Shown here: positions 46,878-55,689 of the stretch, piece after piece
Position numbering within the stretch: the stretch's first letter is position 1
Layout: each line of letters opens with the position of its first letter
Source of the DNA: Chitinophagaceae bacterium
Lineage (GTDB): Bacteria > Bacteroidota > Bacteroidia > Chitinophagales > Chitinophagaceae
NCBI GenBank assembly: GCA_016720825.1
Contig: JADKJV010000010.1
Coordinates: forward strand, 1 to 64,000
Reading direction: 5' to 3'
Length of the DNA: 64,000 nt
Made by a program: the position numbers and the translations under genes
Notes under the pieces: model-generated
Told to the model about the DNA's origin: nothing
The model's database searches: none
What the model saw: only the letters and a program-made list of their open reading frames with translations

Positions 46878-48017
46878 TTATAATTTTTGCTTCAGCTTCA
46901 CGACCATTTCCTTCTTCCAGTTGTCAAAGTTATTACGCCTGATCTCTTCCCCCGCTTTTTTCACCAGCCAGCAGTAAAAAGCCAGGTTATGCACGCTGGC
47001 AATGGTGAGTCCGAGAATCTCTTTTGCTTTCATCAGGTGACGCAGGTACGCTTTACTGTAAAAACGGCTCACCACACAATCCAGTTCCGCATCAATGGGT
47101 GAAAAATCTTTTTCCCATTTTTTATTGTCAATATTGATCACCCCGTTTGAAGTAAACAACATCGCGTTTCGCCCGTTACGGGTGGGCATCACGCAGTCAA
47201 ACATATCCACCCCCAAACTGATACATTCGAGGATATTCCAGGGTGTGCCCACGCCCATCAGGTAACGGGGTTTATCCGCCGGCAGGTGTTCACAGCTCCA
47301 GCTGCAGATTTCATACATCACATCTTCTGGTTCTCCCACACTCAATCCGCCAATAGCATTGCCCGGTGCGTCTTTGCTGCTGATGTATTCACAGGATTGT
47401 TTACGCAGGTCTTTGTAAGTACCACCCTGCACAATCGGGAATAAATTCTGCGTGTATCCGTATTTATCTGTTGTTTCCGAAAAACGTTTTACACAACGAT
47501 CGAGCCAGCGGTGTGTGAGTTCCATGGATTTTCTCGCATATTCATATTCACTGCCACCGGGCGGGCATTCATCAAAAGCCATCATGATATCACCGCCAAT
47601 CACCCGTTGCACATCCATCACCGATTCAGGGGTGAATAAATGTTTTGATCCGTCAATATGCGACTGGAACTGTACGCCTTCTTCTTTGATCTTGCGTGTA
47701 CCAGATAATGAAAAGACCTGGTATCCGCCGCTGTCTGTAAGTATAGGCTTGCTCCATCCGTTGAATTTATGGAGGCCACCGGCTTCTTCCAGCACTTCCA
47801 GTCCGGGACGGAGGTATAAATGATACGTATTCCCCAGTATAATCTGCGCCTGTACATCATCCATCAGCTGTTGCTGCGTAACCGCTTTCACACTGCCCAC
47901 CGTACCAACCGGCATGAATATGGGCGTCCGGATCACTCCATGATCTGTAATAATGGTACCTGCCCGGGCTTTTGAACTGGTGTCCCGGTGTTCCACACTG
48001 AATGCTAATCTGGCCAT
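46878..48017 (-). CDS. tgt: tRNA-guanine transglycosylase
   Basis: 379 residues. Inserts preQ1 at position 34 of GUN-anticodon tRNAs. Motifs: IFMPVGTVGSVKAVTQ, ILTDSGGYQVFSL (nucleophile and base-binding Asp), FPIVQGGTYKDLR and GVDMFDCVMPTRNGRNA. The C-terminal zinc site typical of Tgt (CxCxxC...H) is not intact in DCVVSRFYSKAYLRHL: the usual CDCYTC reads CVVSRF, so zinc binding may be altered. Upstream TAAATTG box ends 7 nt before ATG. Confidence 0.93.
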   Translation of the reverse strand: MARLAFSVEHRDTSSKARAGTIITDHGVIRTPIFMPVGTVGSVKAVTQQQLMDDVQAQIILGNTYHLYLRPGLEVLEEAGGLHKFNGWSKPILTDSGGYQVFSLSGTRKIKEEGVQFQSHIDGSKHLFTPESVMDVQRVIGGDIMMAFDECPPGGSEYEYARKSMELTHRWLDRCVKRFSETTDKYGYTQNLFPIVQGGTYKDLRKQSCEYISSKDAPGNAIGGLSVGEPEDVMYEICSWSCEHLPADKPRYLMGVGTPWNILECISLGVDMFDCVMPTRNGRNAMLFTSNGVINIDNKKWEKDFSPIDAELDCVVSRFYSKAYLRHLMKAKEILGLTIASVHNLAFYCWLVKKAGEEIRRNNFDNWKKEMVVKLKQKL

Positions 48018-48100
48018 AAGCCCGCAATTTAATCAGATTCATGGCAATGGTTTGTGGAAAGCTTTTGACAACTCCGGATGGACAGTAGGGCCGGGGGTTC

Positions 48101-48108
48101 TACCTTCG
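48101..48108 (+). promoter_or_regulatory. -7 box of a leaderless-type promoter (glycosyltransferase)
   Basis: TACCTTCG ends 5 nt before ATG 48114, so transcription would begin at or next to the start codon. Confidence 0.5.
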
Positions 48109-48113
48109 CGGGC

Positions 48114-49235
48114 ATGCCCACCATTGAACCCGGACTGATTATTTTTATTGCCCTGGCTGGAGTGACCCTGATCCAGATTTTCTACTATACATTACTGTAC
48201 AGCAGGGTGGCTTTATATAAAGCTCCCGTGAAACAAAACTCCATCCACCACCCTGTTTCTGTGATTATCTGCGCCAGGGATGAAGATGAGAACCTGGCCC
48301 GCAACCTGCCCGGCGTACTTGTACAGCGTTACAACAGCAGCTGGGAAGTAGTGGTGGTAAACGATAATTCACTCGACGATTCCAAATACATCCTGCAGGA
48401 ACTAAAAAAAACATTCAAATCACTGCATGTGGTGGAACTGACCCAGGAAGCCAAACTGATTTCAGGGAAAAAATATCCGCTGTCTGTAGGTATCCGTGAA
48501 GCCAAACATGAAGTATTGCTGCTGACAGATGCAGACTGCGTACCTGCCAGCGAAAACTGGATACAGATCATGCAGGATGGCTATGATGAAGGCATTGAAA
48601 TTGTACTGGGCTATGGTGCTTACCATAAAAAGAAAGGATTGCTGAACCGCCTGATCCGCTTTGAAACTTTCCATACCGCGCTGCAGTATTTATCTTATGC
48701 CCTGGCCGGTATGCCGTACATGGGTGTGGGCCGCAATCTTTCTTATAAAAAAGATTTATTCATCCGCAACAAGGGATTCTCTTCCATCAATCACATTCCT
48801 TCGGGAGATGACGATCTTTTCATCAATAAAGTAGCCACTAAAAAAAATACCGTGGTGGTAATCCACCCGGAAGCGATTACCCGTTCTGTTCCTAAAACCA
48901 CCTGGGGTGGCTGGCTGCGGCAGAAATCACGGCACTATACCACTGCGAAATATTACAAACCCAAACATAAATTCCTGCTGGGACTGTATTTCATGACCCA
49001 GTTTATTTTTTATCCGCTGCTGGCAGCTGGTTTTATTTTTTACGACTGGAAATATGTGGCCGGTTTATTCGGACTCCGTTTGATCATCCAGGCACCGGTG
49101 TTGTATAAATCCATGAAGAAAATGGGTGAGCAGGATCTCTGGCCCTGGTTTGTATTCCTGGATATGTGGATGTTTTTTTATTATCTCATCTTTGCACCGG
49201 CGCTGTGGCGCAAACCCCGTCCCGGCTGGAGTTAA
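48114..49235 (+). CDS. Family 2 glycosyltransferase, membrane-anchored
   Basis: 373 residues from ATG 48114, preferred over ATG 48078 because of the -7 box between them. N-terminal membrane helix (about 7-28), GT2 domain (VSVIICARDEDENLARNLP, VVVNDNSLDDS, LLTDADCVPASENW for the DxD-like site) and two C-terminal helices (about 285-310, 345-365) with the QxxRW-like WLRQKSRHY. Likely makes a surface glycan; the acceptor is unknown. rsmG follows 14 bp later. Confidence 0.87.
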   Translation: MPTIEPGLIIFIALAGVTLIQIFYYTLLYSRVALYKAPVKQNSIHHPVSVIICARDEDENLARNLPGVLVQRYNSSWEVVVVNDNSLDDSKYILQELKKTFKSLHVVELTQEAKLISGKKYPLSVGIREAKHEVLLLTDADCVPASENWIQIMQDGYDEGIEIVLGYGAYHKKKGLLNRLIRFETFHTALQYLSYALAGMPYMGVGRNLSYKKDLFIRNKGFSSINHIPSGDDDLFINKVATKKNTVVVIHPEAITRSVPKTTWGGWLRQKSRHYTTAKYYKPKHKFLLGLYFMTQFIFYPLLAAGFIFYDWKYVAGLFGLRLIIQAPVLYKSMKKMGEQDLWPWFVFLDMWMFFYYLIFAPALWRKPRPGWS

Positions 49236-49249
49236 GCCAGCCATTTTAT

Positions 49250-49879
49250 ATGGATATCATCCTGAAATATTTTTCAGACTTCACCCCCAAACAGCAGGAA
49301 CAATTTGCTGCACTGGGACCATTGTATAAAGAATGGAATGAAAAGATCAATGTCATTTCCAGGAAAGACATTGACAGTTTGTACGAAAGGCATGTCCTTC
49401 ATTCACTCAGTATTGCTGCCGCTTTTGAATTCCTGCCAGGCACGCATATTATGGACCTGGGTACAGGCGGCGGTTTTCCCGGACTGCCGCTGGCTATATT
49501 TTTCCCCGAAGTTAAATTCCACCTGGTTGACAGTATTGGCAAGAAGTTGAAAGTGGCTGATGCGATTGCGGCTGAAATCGGTCTCACCAACCTGCAAACC
49601 GAACATACCCGGGCGGAGATGATCCGCCATCATAAATTCCATTTTGTGGTTTCCCGGGCTGTGGCTCCTTTAAAAGACCTGTGGACCTGGAGCAAGCCCC
49701 TGCTGGCGGCCAAAGGCCCGGCGGCCGGCGGCCCCGATACCGGCCTGATCTGCCTGAAAGGCGGCGATCTCGCTAATGAAATCCAGGAAAGCGGTACCCG
49801 CCCCCGGATCATGGAAATCCATGAAATATTCCCGGAGCCGGGGTTCAAGGACAAATTCATGCTATATATCCCCCGTTAA
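49250..49879 (+). CDS. rsmG: 16S rRNA (guanine527-N7)-methyltransferase
   Basis: 209 residues from ATG 49250; longer in-frame extensions overlap the glycosyltransferase and are rejected. Class I methyltransferase: KINVISRKDIDSLYERHVLHS, MDLGTGGGFPGLPLAI (SAM motif I), VDSIGKKL, VVSRAVAPL. Methylates G527 of 16S rRNA. Confidence 0.94.
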   Translation: MDIILKYFSDFTPKQQEQFAALGPLYKEWNEKINVISRKDIDSLYERHVLHSLSIAAAFEFLPGTHIMDLGTGGGFPGLPLAIFFPEVKFHLVDSIGKKLKVADAIAAEIGLTNLQTEHTRAEMIRHHKFHFVVSRAVAPLKDLWTWSKPLLAAKGPAAGGPDTGLICLKGGDLANEIQESGTRPRIMEIHEIFPEPGFKDKFMLYIPR

Positions 49880-49900
49880 TATACCTTCATAGCACCGAAT

Positions 49901-49915
49901 TACCACTTTGTGGTA
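49901..49915. promoter_or_regulatory. Perfect palindrome upstream of the response regulator
   Basis: TACCAC-TTT-GTGGTA, 36 bp before the ATG. Could be an operator. Its halves also equal the outer ends of the dispersed palindromes (TTACCAC...GTGGTAA), so it may be a deletion remnant of one. Confidence 0.4.
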
Positions 49916-49951
49916 TTGCTGGAATTAAGCTGATCACTGAACTTTGCAACA

Positions 49952-50593
49952 ATGAAAGATATCTCTGTTTGTATTGTGGATGATAAAGCCGAACTCAGGA
50001 GTGCATTGGAAGAAATCGTGAACATGGCCGACGGCTATACCTGTGTGGCAACAATTGCCACTCCGGAAGAAGCCCTGCTGAGGATCCCGCAACTGAAACC
50101 GGATGTGGTGCTGATGGATATCAACCTGAGCAGCAGCGAAAGCGGTATTGACCTGGTACGTGAACTGAAACCGAAAATACCGGCCACAAACTTCATGATG
50201 TGTACAGTCTATGAAGAGAATGAAAAAATATTTGAAGCCCTGAGCGCCGGCGCCAGCGGGTATATACTGAAGAAAACTGATCCCGCCAGGCTGCTGGATG
50301 CCATCCGCGAATTATATGAAGGTGGCGCTCCCATGAGCAGCCTCATCGCCCGCAAAGTCGTTGCCGCTTTCCAGCAACAGGCCGCTGCTACTCCCGAAAC
50401 CGCTGAGCTCGACGTATTATCCAACCGCGAAAAAGAAATCCTGGAATTCCTCTCCCGCGGACTTATGTATAAAGAAATTGCTGCTGACCTTTTCCTGAGC
50501 CCCGAAACAGTCAGGAAACACGTTTACCATATTTACGAAAAACTCCACGTCAACAACCGGGTTGCAGCCGTCAATAAATTCTACGGCCGCTAA
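49952..50593 (+). CDS. NarL/FixJ-type response regulator
   Basis: 213 residues. Receiver domain (about 3-125) with acidic IVDDK, phospho-acceptor Asp in VLMDINLSS (near 53) and Lys in YILKKTD. C-terminal LuxR helix-turn-helix (about 148-210; LSNREKEILEFLSRGLMYKEIA). No histidine kinase lies nearby, so it is an orphan here. A TGAACTTTG box ends 5 nt before ATG. Confidence 0.92.
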   Translation: MKDISVCIVDDKAELRSALEEIVNMADGYTCVATIATPEEALLRIPQLKPDVVLMDINLSSSESGIDLVRELKPKIPATNFMMCTVYEENEKIFEALSAGASGYILKKTDPARLLDAIRELYEGGAPMSSLIARKVVAAFQQQAAATPETAELDVLSNREKEILEFLSRGLMYKEIAADLFLSPETVRKHVYHIYEKLHVNNRVAAVNKFYGR

Positions 50594-50740
50594 TACCCTG
50601 CTCCGCAAAATACCGCAGATTAAAATATACCATAAAAAGGGTATTGGGTTGCGTATGTCGTCTCTCTAATTTTAGGATGTTATTACAGTAACCATTAAAC
50701 AAGTTTTTACCGGCTTTCGAACGGCCTGATCAAAAACGGG

Positions 50741-50770
50741 AAACCCTGCTTGAAGAGCAGGGTTTTTGCT
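50741..50770 (+). terminator. Rho-independent terminator
   Basis: Perfect 10-bp stem AAACCCTGCT / AGCAGGGTTT with loop TGAAG, then T-rich sequence. Placed downstream of the response regulator. Confidence 0.8.
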
Positions 50771-50782
50771 TTTACAACAAAA

Positions 50783-50880
50783 TCTTTACCACAAAGGGCA
50801 CAAAGCAAAACACAAAGTTCACAAGGATTATAACCTAGTGGCCTTTGTGTATTTGCTTAGTGCCCTTTGTGGTAAAAAAG
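50783..50880. repeat. Interrupted palindrome, CACAAAG type (copy 11)
   Basis: Left TTTACCACAAAGGGCAC, right GCCCTTTGTGGTAAA. Between the convergent response regulator and M1 peptidase genes, beside a separate terminator. Confidence 0.8.
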
Positions 50881-50904
50881 TCTGAGCCCCGCCGAAGACC
50901 AAGG

Positions 50905-52743
50905 TCACCACTTCAAATCCAGCTTATTATTCTTCTGATCCACATCCGCCAGCCTTCCGCTCGGATCTATTTCCACCAGTTTAAACTCCGCCAGCTTATG
51001 TGTGCTTGAAATGATATAAGTTGAATGCGTCCATTTCCATGGTTCATAAACAATCCTGGGAATGGAAGGATCTTCGGCAGGCTTTGCACCATACATCAGG
51101 TTCATGGGTATATAATGCAATTCACGGCTGCCGTCTTTGAAAGTAAGCTGGAGGTCAACCGGCATCGGCATCAGTCCAATGCGTGTGAGCCTGACATTTG
51201 TTTTGCCGCCTTCTTCCCATAAACTGTCAATCGAATAATCAATCGTGCGCGTGGAGTTGATCCAGTATTCTTTGTACCAGTCGAGTTTCATATCACTCAC
51301 CTTCTCCGCCACCCTGATGAAATCATTGGCATTGGGATGTTTGAAACGCCACAGCCTGTAATATTCCAGCAGTATTTTATCGCGGTTTGCAGCACCGGTA
51401 ATATATCCCAGCTGTTCCAGGAATACTGCGCCTTTCGAATATACATTCGCGTGTGCGAAATTGGTATTGTAGTGATCATCGTGCGTAATCAGCGCTTCTT
51501 CTTTACCGCTTCTTACAGTACCATAGTAGCCTGCATAATTGTTAGCCTGCACATATCCTGTGCGGCCTTCCATGAAAGCCGTAACGGCTTCTTCTGCATA
51601 GGAAGTAAATCCTTCATCCATCCAGGCATATAAGGATTCATTGGTGCCAAGCATACCCTGGTACCAGCTATGCATCCATTCATGCAGCCAGGCACCCGGA
51701 CCATACATCAGTGTAGCCATGGGATATTCCATGCCACCATCACCACCATGTACAAATGAATATTGTTTATACGGATAAGGACCGAAATGCTGTTCAATAT
51801 AAGGCAATGCCTTTTCGGCTTTGTTGAGCACCTCTTCCCATTCACCTCTTGAAAAATTGCTGAGTTTGAAAAACACATGCAGGGTCAGGCTGTCCCTGAC
51901 TTTCCGTTGCAGGTGGATAAATTCCGGGTCTGCGGCCCATACAAAATCATGCACGTTTGGAGCCACGATATGCCAGCTGAGTTTTTCGCCGGCCACCGGT
52001 GTTGTTTTACCCGGTACCGTTTCAAATCCATGTCCCACCTGGTTGCCATTCATCACGTATCCTGTTCCGGCAACAGTGTATGCTTTATCAATATGGATGG
52101 TCACATCATAATCACCCCATACCCCATAAAACTCACGACCCACATAAGGTGTCGGATGCCAGCCTTCATTATCATACTCGCAAAGTTTGGGATACCACTG
52201 GCTCATGGAATAACGCACTTTGGTCAAGGGGTTATCCCTGCCGCTGCGACGTACCTGCAAAGGTACCTGCGCTTCAAAATCCATGTCAAAAACAACTTTT
52301 GATTTCGGCAGGATGGGTTTATCCAGTTTTACTTCCAGGATGGTTTCCTGAACGGTAAATGATTGAACCCGGCCATCCATTTTCAGGCTGTTGATTTTCT
52401 GGTAACCGATTTCATCGGGTTTCAAGTTCAGGATCCGGTCTTTTACACGCGGATCCCAGTCCGAGGTACGGCCAAACAGAATCGTGCCCTGCCTGCGGCT
52501 CCGCACATCCATCATACTGCCGGGCTGGAAAGCATTAAAATACAGGTGGTAAAAAACGCGGGTGAGCGTATCACTGGAATTATTCCAGTATTCCAGTTTC
52601 TGTTTGCCGGTAAACTGGTTCGTCTGCACATTCATATCAATATTCATCGTGTACTTAACACGTTGCTGCCAGCGGTCGGGCTGGGCGGATACAGATGAAT
52701 TGACAAGGATAACGAGGGAAAGGATCTGCAAAAAATTCTTCAT
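50905..52743 (-). CDS. M1-family zinc metallopeptidase, secreted
   Basis: 612 residues with signal peptide (to SVSAQ). Gluzincin signature HEWMHSW (near 369) with the third ligand in DEGFTSYAEE about 20 residues on, and the exopeptidase-like GGMEYP (near 344) replacing GAMEN. The N-terminal beta domain fits the M1 fold. Likely a periplasmic aminopeptidase; substrate unknown. Confidence 0.9.
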   Translation of the reverse strand: MKNFLQILSLVILVNSSVSAQPDRWQQRVKYTMNIDMNVQTNQFTGKQKLEYWNNSSDTLTRVFYHLYFNAFQPGSMMDVRSRRQGTILFGRTSDWDPRVKDRILNLKPDEIGYQKINSLKMDGRVQSFTVQETILEVKLDKPILPKSKVVFDMDFEAQVPLQVRRSGRDNPLTKVRYSMSQWYPKLCEYDNEGWHPTPYVGREFYGVWGDYDVTIHIDKAYTVAGTGYVMNGNQVGHGFETVPGKTTPVAGEKLSWHIVAPNVHDFVWAADPEFIHLQRKVRDSLTLHVFFKLSNFSRGEWEEVLNKAEKALPYIEQHFGPYPYKQYSFVHGGDGGMEYPMATLMYGPGAWLHEWMHSWYQGMLGTNESLYAWMDEGFTSYAEEAVTAFMEGRTGYVQANNYAGYYGTVRSGKEEALITHDDHYNTNFAHANVYSKGAVFLEQLGYITGAANRDKILLEYYRLWRFKHPNANDFIRVAEKVSDMKLDWYKEYWINSTRTIDYSIDSLWEEGGKTNVRLTRIGLMPMPVDLQLTFKDGSRELHYIPMNLMYGAKPAEDPSIPRIVYEPWKWTHSTYIISSTHKLAEFKLVEIDPSGRLADVDQKNNKLDLKW

Positions 52744-53103
52744 GTATTAGTATATCAGTTATAGACGCTAAAATTCGGCAAAGGAAAGTGAAAGAAAAAA
52801 GAAAATTGACCAGTGGTTACAGTTCAAAAATTGGATGGCTCCGTCTAAATTATCCTTGAAAATCCGGAATGTGTATTTGTGACATCAACCCCGCCTGATT
52901 TTTAAACGAGAATGCAGGATTATTTTCTGAAACATTTAATTCATTGATAAACGTTGACTTACATGTTATCATTTTCAGTTAAAACAGTGATTACCCTGAA
53001 GAATAACAAGTGGAAATGACTAAAATCATACAAAGTGGGTATTGTCTGTATTTGCTTTGGGTTGTTATTTTGTGGCTTAATTATTAAACACAACTTATTT
53101 TTT
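52744..53103. other. Divergent intergenic region
   Basis: AT-rich, 360 bp between the M1 peptidase and the outer-membrane protein gene. No gene, repeat or convincing palindrome seen; it presumably carries both promoters. Confidence 0.5.
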
Positions 53104-53808
53104 ATGAAAAAGCTAATTCTTTTCTTTATTGCATGTATCACTGTGATATCTGTTTCTGCGCAAACTGAAAAAGGCTCCAGGTTAATCGGCGTTGGTTTGG
53201 GCTCATTGAGTTATACCAATTCAACCAGCAAAACCAGTTACAGCAATACACCGACGATTTATAAATCTGACGGTAACAGTTTCAGCATCAGCGTTAACCC
53301 CAACGTTGGATGGTTCATTAATGACGGCTTTGTTTTAGGAGGAGGTGTAAGCATTAGTTTCTACTCTTCAAAAAGCAATAGCAGCAATACCGGTTCCACT
53401 ACTACCAGCGAAAGCAAATCCACACAGCCTTCATTCTATATCGGACCTTTTGCCCGTTATTATTTCTCAGGGTCCAAAAAAGGAATGCCTTTTATCCAGG
53501 CTAATGCCCAGTACGGAATTTATGGTGGTAAAAGCACCAGCAAAACCAGCACCGGCAGCAGCAGCGAAACCACAACCCACCCTAAAGGCGACTGGAACGC
53601 AGGTGCTACTTTCGGTTATGAGCATTTTGTAAGTTCTTATGTTGGATTGTATTTCAGTGTAGGCTTTAACTATGGCAGCAGCAAAACTGAATACGAATAC
53701 GCGCCTTCTACCGGAACTGGTTACAACTATACCAGCCAGTATAGCAGGTGGTATATTCCCGTTCAGGTTGGCTTACAGTTACACCTGCCGGCTAAAAAAG
53801 CAAAATAA
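53104..53808 (+). CDS. Outer-membrane beta-barrel protein
   Basis: 234 residues from ATG 53104, which starts a signal peptide (MKKLILFFIACITVISVSAQ). The rest is Ser/Thr/Gly-rich with alternating aromatic strands (FYIGPFARYYF, WNAGATFGYEHFVSSYVGLYF, WYIPVQVGLQLHL), like OmpW/porin-type small barrels. Ser-rich loops (KSNSSNTGSTTTSESKS) suggest long surface loops. Function unknown. Confidence 0.82.
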   Translation: MKKLILFFIACITVISVSAQTEKGSRLIGVGLGSLSYTNSTSKTSYSNTPTIYKSDGNSFSISVNPNVGWFINDGFVLGGGVSISFYSSKSNSSNTGSTTTSESKSTQPSFYIGPFARYYFSGSKKGMPFIQANAQYGIYGGKSTSKTSTGSSSETTTHPKGDWNAGATFGYEHFVSSYVGLYFSVGFNYGSSKTEYEYAPSTGTGYNYTSQYSRWYIPVQVGLQLHLPAKKAK

Positions 53809-53822
53809 TTTGATAAACTGAT

Positions 53823-53859
53823 AAAAAAAAGACCTGCAAAAATAGCAGGTCTTTTTTTT
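53823..53859. terminator. Bidirectional terminator
   Basis: Stem GACCTGC / GCAGGTC (53831-53837, 53845-53851) flanked by eight A residues and eight T residues, so it can work in both directions. Confidence 0.85.
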
Positions 53860-53869
53860 ACGAATACAG

Positions 53870-53974
53870 AACCAAAAAGGGCACAAAGGAGTTACACTTA
53901 CTTCTTTGTGCCCTTTCTTTGCCCGCTGAAGCGTAGCGTAAGCGGGGTTTTTACTTCGTGTTACTTGTGGTTAT
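53870..53974 (-). repeat. Palindrome, CACAAAG type with nested GC palindrome (copy 12)
   Basis: Contains CCCGCTGAAGCGTAGCGTAA plus GCGGGG near 53932-53956. The flanks of the nested element (CTTTCTTTG before, TTTTTAC after) are identical to those in copy 13, which is inverted relative to it. Overlaps the rsmI stop. Confidence 0.75.
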
Positions 53975-54636
53975 GTATTCCCCGCCACCACTATCACAAT
54001 CTCCCCTTTCACCGGTTTCGATCCGAACCATTCCACCAGTTCAGCTAACGTACCGCGCTTATTTTCTTCATACATTTTAGATAGTTCGCGGCTTACAGAT
54101 GCAATTCGTTCTGCCCCGAAATACCCGATAAATTCTTCGAGTGTTTTTACAAGCCGCTGGGGGGATTCATAAAAAATCATGGTGCGTTCTTCTTCTGCCA
54201 GTTTTTTCATGAGCGACTGCCTTCCTTTTTTGAGTGGCAGAAATCCTTCAAAACAAAAACGCTGGGTGGGGATGCCGCTGTTGACGAGGGCGGGCACAAA
54301 GGCCGTTGCACCGGGAAGTGTTTCCACTTTCACACCCACTTTGATGCATTCGCGCACCAGCAGGAATGCAGGGTCTGAAATACCGGGCGTGCCGGCATCA
54401 GTGATCACTGCAATTTTTTTCCCTTCCAGCAACTGGTTTACCAGGTGCTGTAATACTTTATGTTCATTGTGCTGGTGATAAGGGGAAACAGGTTTTTGGA
54501 TACCGTAATGATTCAGCAGGTGGATGCTGTTGCGGGTATCTTCTGCCAGGATCAGGTCTGCATCTTTTAATTGCTCCAGTGCCCGGAGGGTGATATCCTT
54601 TAAATTGCCAATGGGGGTTGGAACCAGATACAGCAT
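53971..54636 (-). CDS. rsmI: 16S rRNA (cytidine1402-2'-O)-methyltransferase
   Basis: 221 residues. Tetrapyrrole-methylase fold: YLVPTPIGNLKDITLRAL, AEDTRNS, ITDAGTPGISDPAF, LPGATAFVPALV, FEGFLP and IFYESPQRL, the typical RsmI set. Last gene of the minus-strand group pepP-pssA-purS-rsmI. Confidence 0.95.
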   Translation of the reverse strand: MLYLVPTPIGNLKDITLRALEQLKDADLILAEDTRNSIHLLNHYGIQKPVSPYHQHNEHKVLQHLVNQLLEGKKIAVITDAGTPGISDPAFLLVRECIKVGVKVETLPGATAFVPALVNSGIPTQRFCFEGFLPLKKGRQSLMKKLAEEERTMIFYESPQRLVKTLEEFIGYFGAERIASVSRELSKMYEENKRGTLAELVEWFGSKPVKGEIVIVVAGNT

Positions 54637-54661
54637 GCAGCCTTATTTTTTCAGGAGCCTG

Positions 54662-54904
54662 TTAAAGCACCCGCAGTTCAAAATATTCCATTACCTGGTT
54701 ACTCAGCAGCTTGCGGCTTGCTTCTTCCGCAATAGCCAGCGCCTTTTCCGGGGACTCCGCATTTACTTTCAGGGTTATGTTCTTTCCGATCCGCACATCT
54801 TCCACACCTTTCAGCCCCAGGTTTTCCAACCCGCCCATCACCGCTTTACCCTGCGGGTCGAGCAATTCTTTCAGCGGCATTACTTTAATCTCTACAGTAT
54901 ACAT
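54662..54904 (-). CDS. purS: Phosphoribosylformylglycinamidine synthase subunit PurS
   Basis: 80 residues, usual size for the small subunit of the PurSQL complex. MYTVEIKVMPLKELLDPQG, GLENLG and VRIGKNITL match PurS. Start overlaps the pssA stop by 1 bp (TAATG). purQ and purL are not in the window. Confidence 0.88.
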   Translation of the reverse strand: MYTVEIKVMPLKELLDPQGKAVMGGLENLGLKGVEDVRIGKNITLKVNAESPEKALAIAEEASRKLLSNQVMEYFELRVL

Positions 54905-55674
54905 TATGCAACCTTTTTAGGTTTAAAAATAAATGACAGGATCACGTAAGAAATAATTACCAACGGAATCGCAGTCCACGACAACATTAAAAATGAACCC
55001 ACGGCAATGACCGCCAGTATAATCTTTGGAATATTATTTCTCACCGAAAAATCTTCAAACTTCAGCGAAAGGATCGGAATGGTTGACACCATCAGACCAG
55101 ATAATAACAGGATGATACCATACAGCACCCACTGGTTCAGTAACACATCCAGCACCCAGTCTTCATTGATGTTCCAGTAAATCAGCGGAAGGGCAGCTAC
55201 AAATAAACCAACTGCCGGAACCGGTAATCCTTTAAAAGAATACGCCTGTCCTGCATCGAGGTTGAACCTCGCCAGACGCCAGGCCGCAGCTACAGGAATC
55301 AGCAAAGCGGGAAGCAGCGAAACTATCGATGTATCCAGTGCACCTTCTTCCTGTGCAATGGTCAGTCTTAAAAACTGGTACATGATTAATCCCGGTGCAA
55401 CACCAAAACTCACGAGGTCAGCCAGTGAATCCAGCTGCTTGCCCATTTCCGAAGTTGCTTTGAATAAGCGGGCCACAAATCCATCCAGGAAATCAACCAC
55501 AGCAGCCAGTCCGATAAACAAAGAGGCGAACCAGATTTTTTCAGGTATATCTATCAGTTCAACACCGGTGGCAGCACTGGCAGTAGTGATAATGCCGTTT
55601 TGCAACGTAAAAATGATGGCCAGGCATCCAAACACCAGGTTGAGCAGGGTAAACAGGTTGGGTATCTGCTTCAT
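54904..55674 (-). CDS. pssA: CDP-diacylglycerol-serine O-phosphatidyltransferase
   Basis: 256 residues. CDP-alcohol phosphotransferase signature split as DFLDGFVARLF...GKQLDSLADLVSFG (near 62-88) and about 7 membrane helices. Makes phosphatidylserine, precursor of phosphatidylethanolamine. A TATCTTG box ends 5 nt before ATG. Confidence 0.93.
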   Translation of the reverse strand: MKQIPNLFTLLNLVFGCLAIIFTLQNGIITTASAATGVELIDIPEKIWFASLFIGLAAVVDFLDGFVARLFKATSEMGKQLDSLADLVSFGVAPGLIMYQFLRLTIAQEEGALDTSIVSLLPALLIPVAAAWRLARFNLDAGQAYSFKGLPVPAVGLFVAALPLIYWNINEDWVLDVLLNQWVLYGIILLLSGLMVSTIPILSLKFEDFSVRNNIPKIILAVIAVGSFLMLSWTAIPLVIISYVILSFIFKPKKVA

Positions 55675-55689
55675 GCGGGCAAGATAATT

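Larger units (their letters stand above)
50594..50904. other. Intergenic region after the response regulator
   Basis: No gene seen. It holds a terminator (50741-50770) and palindrome copy 11. An inverted pair AATACCC/GGGTATT lies near 50592-50645. Confidence 0.5.
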
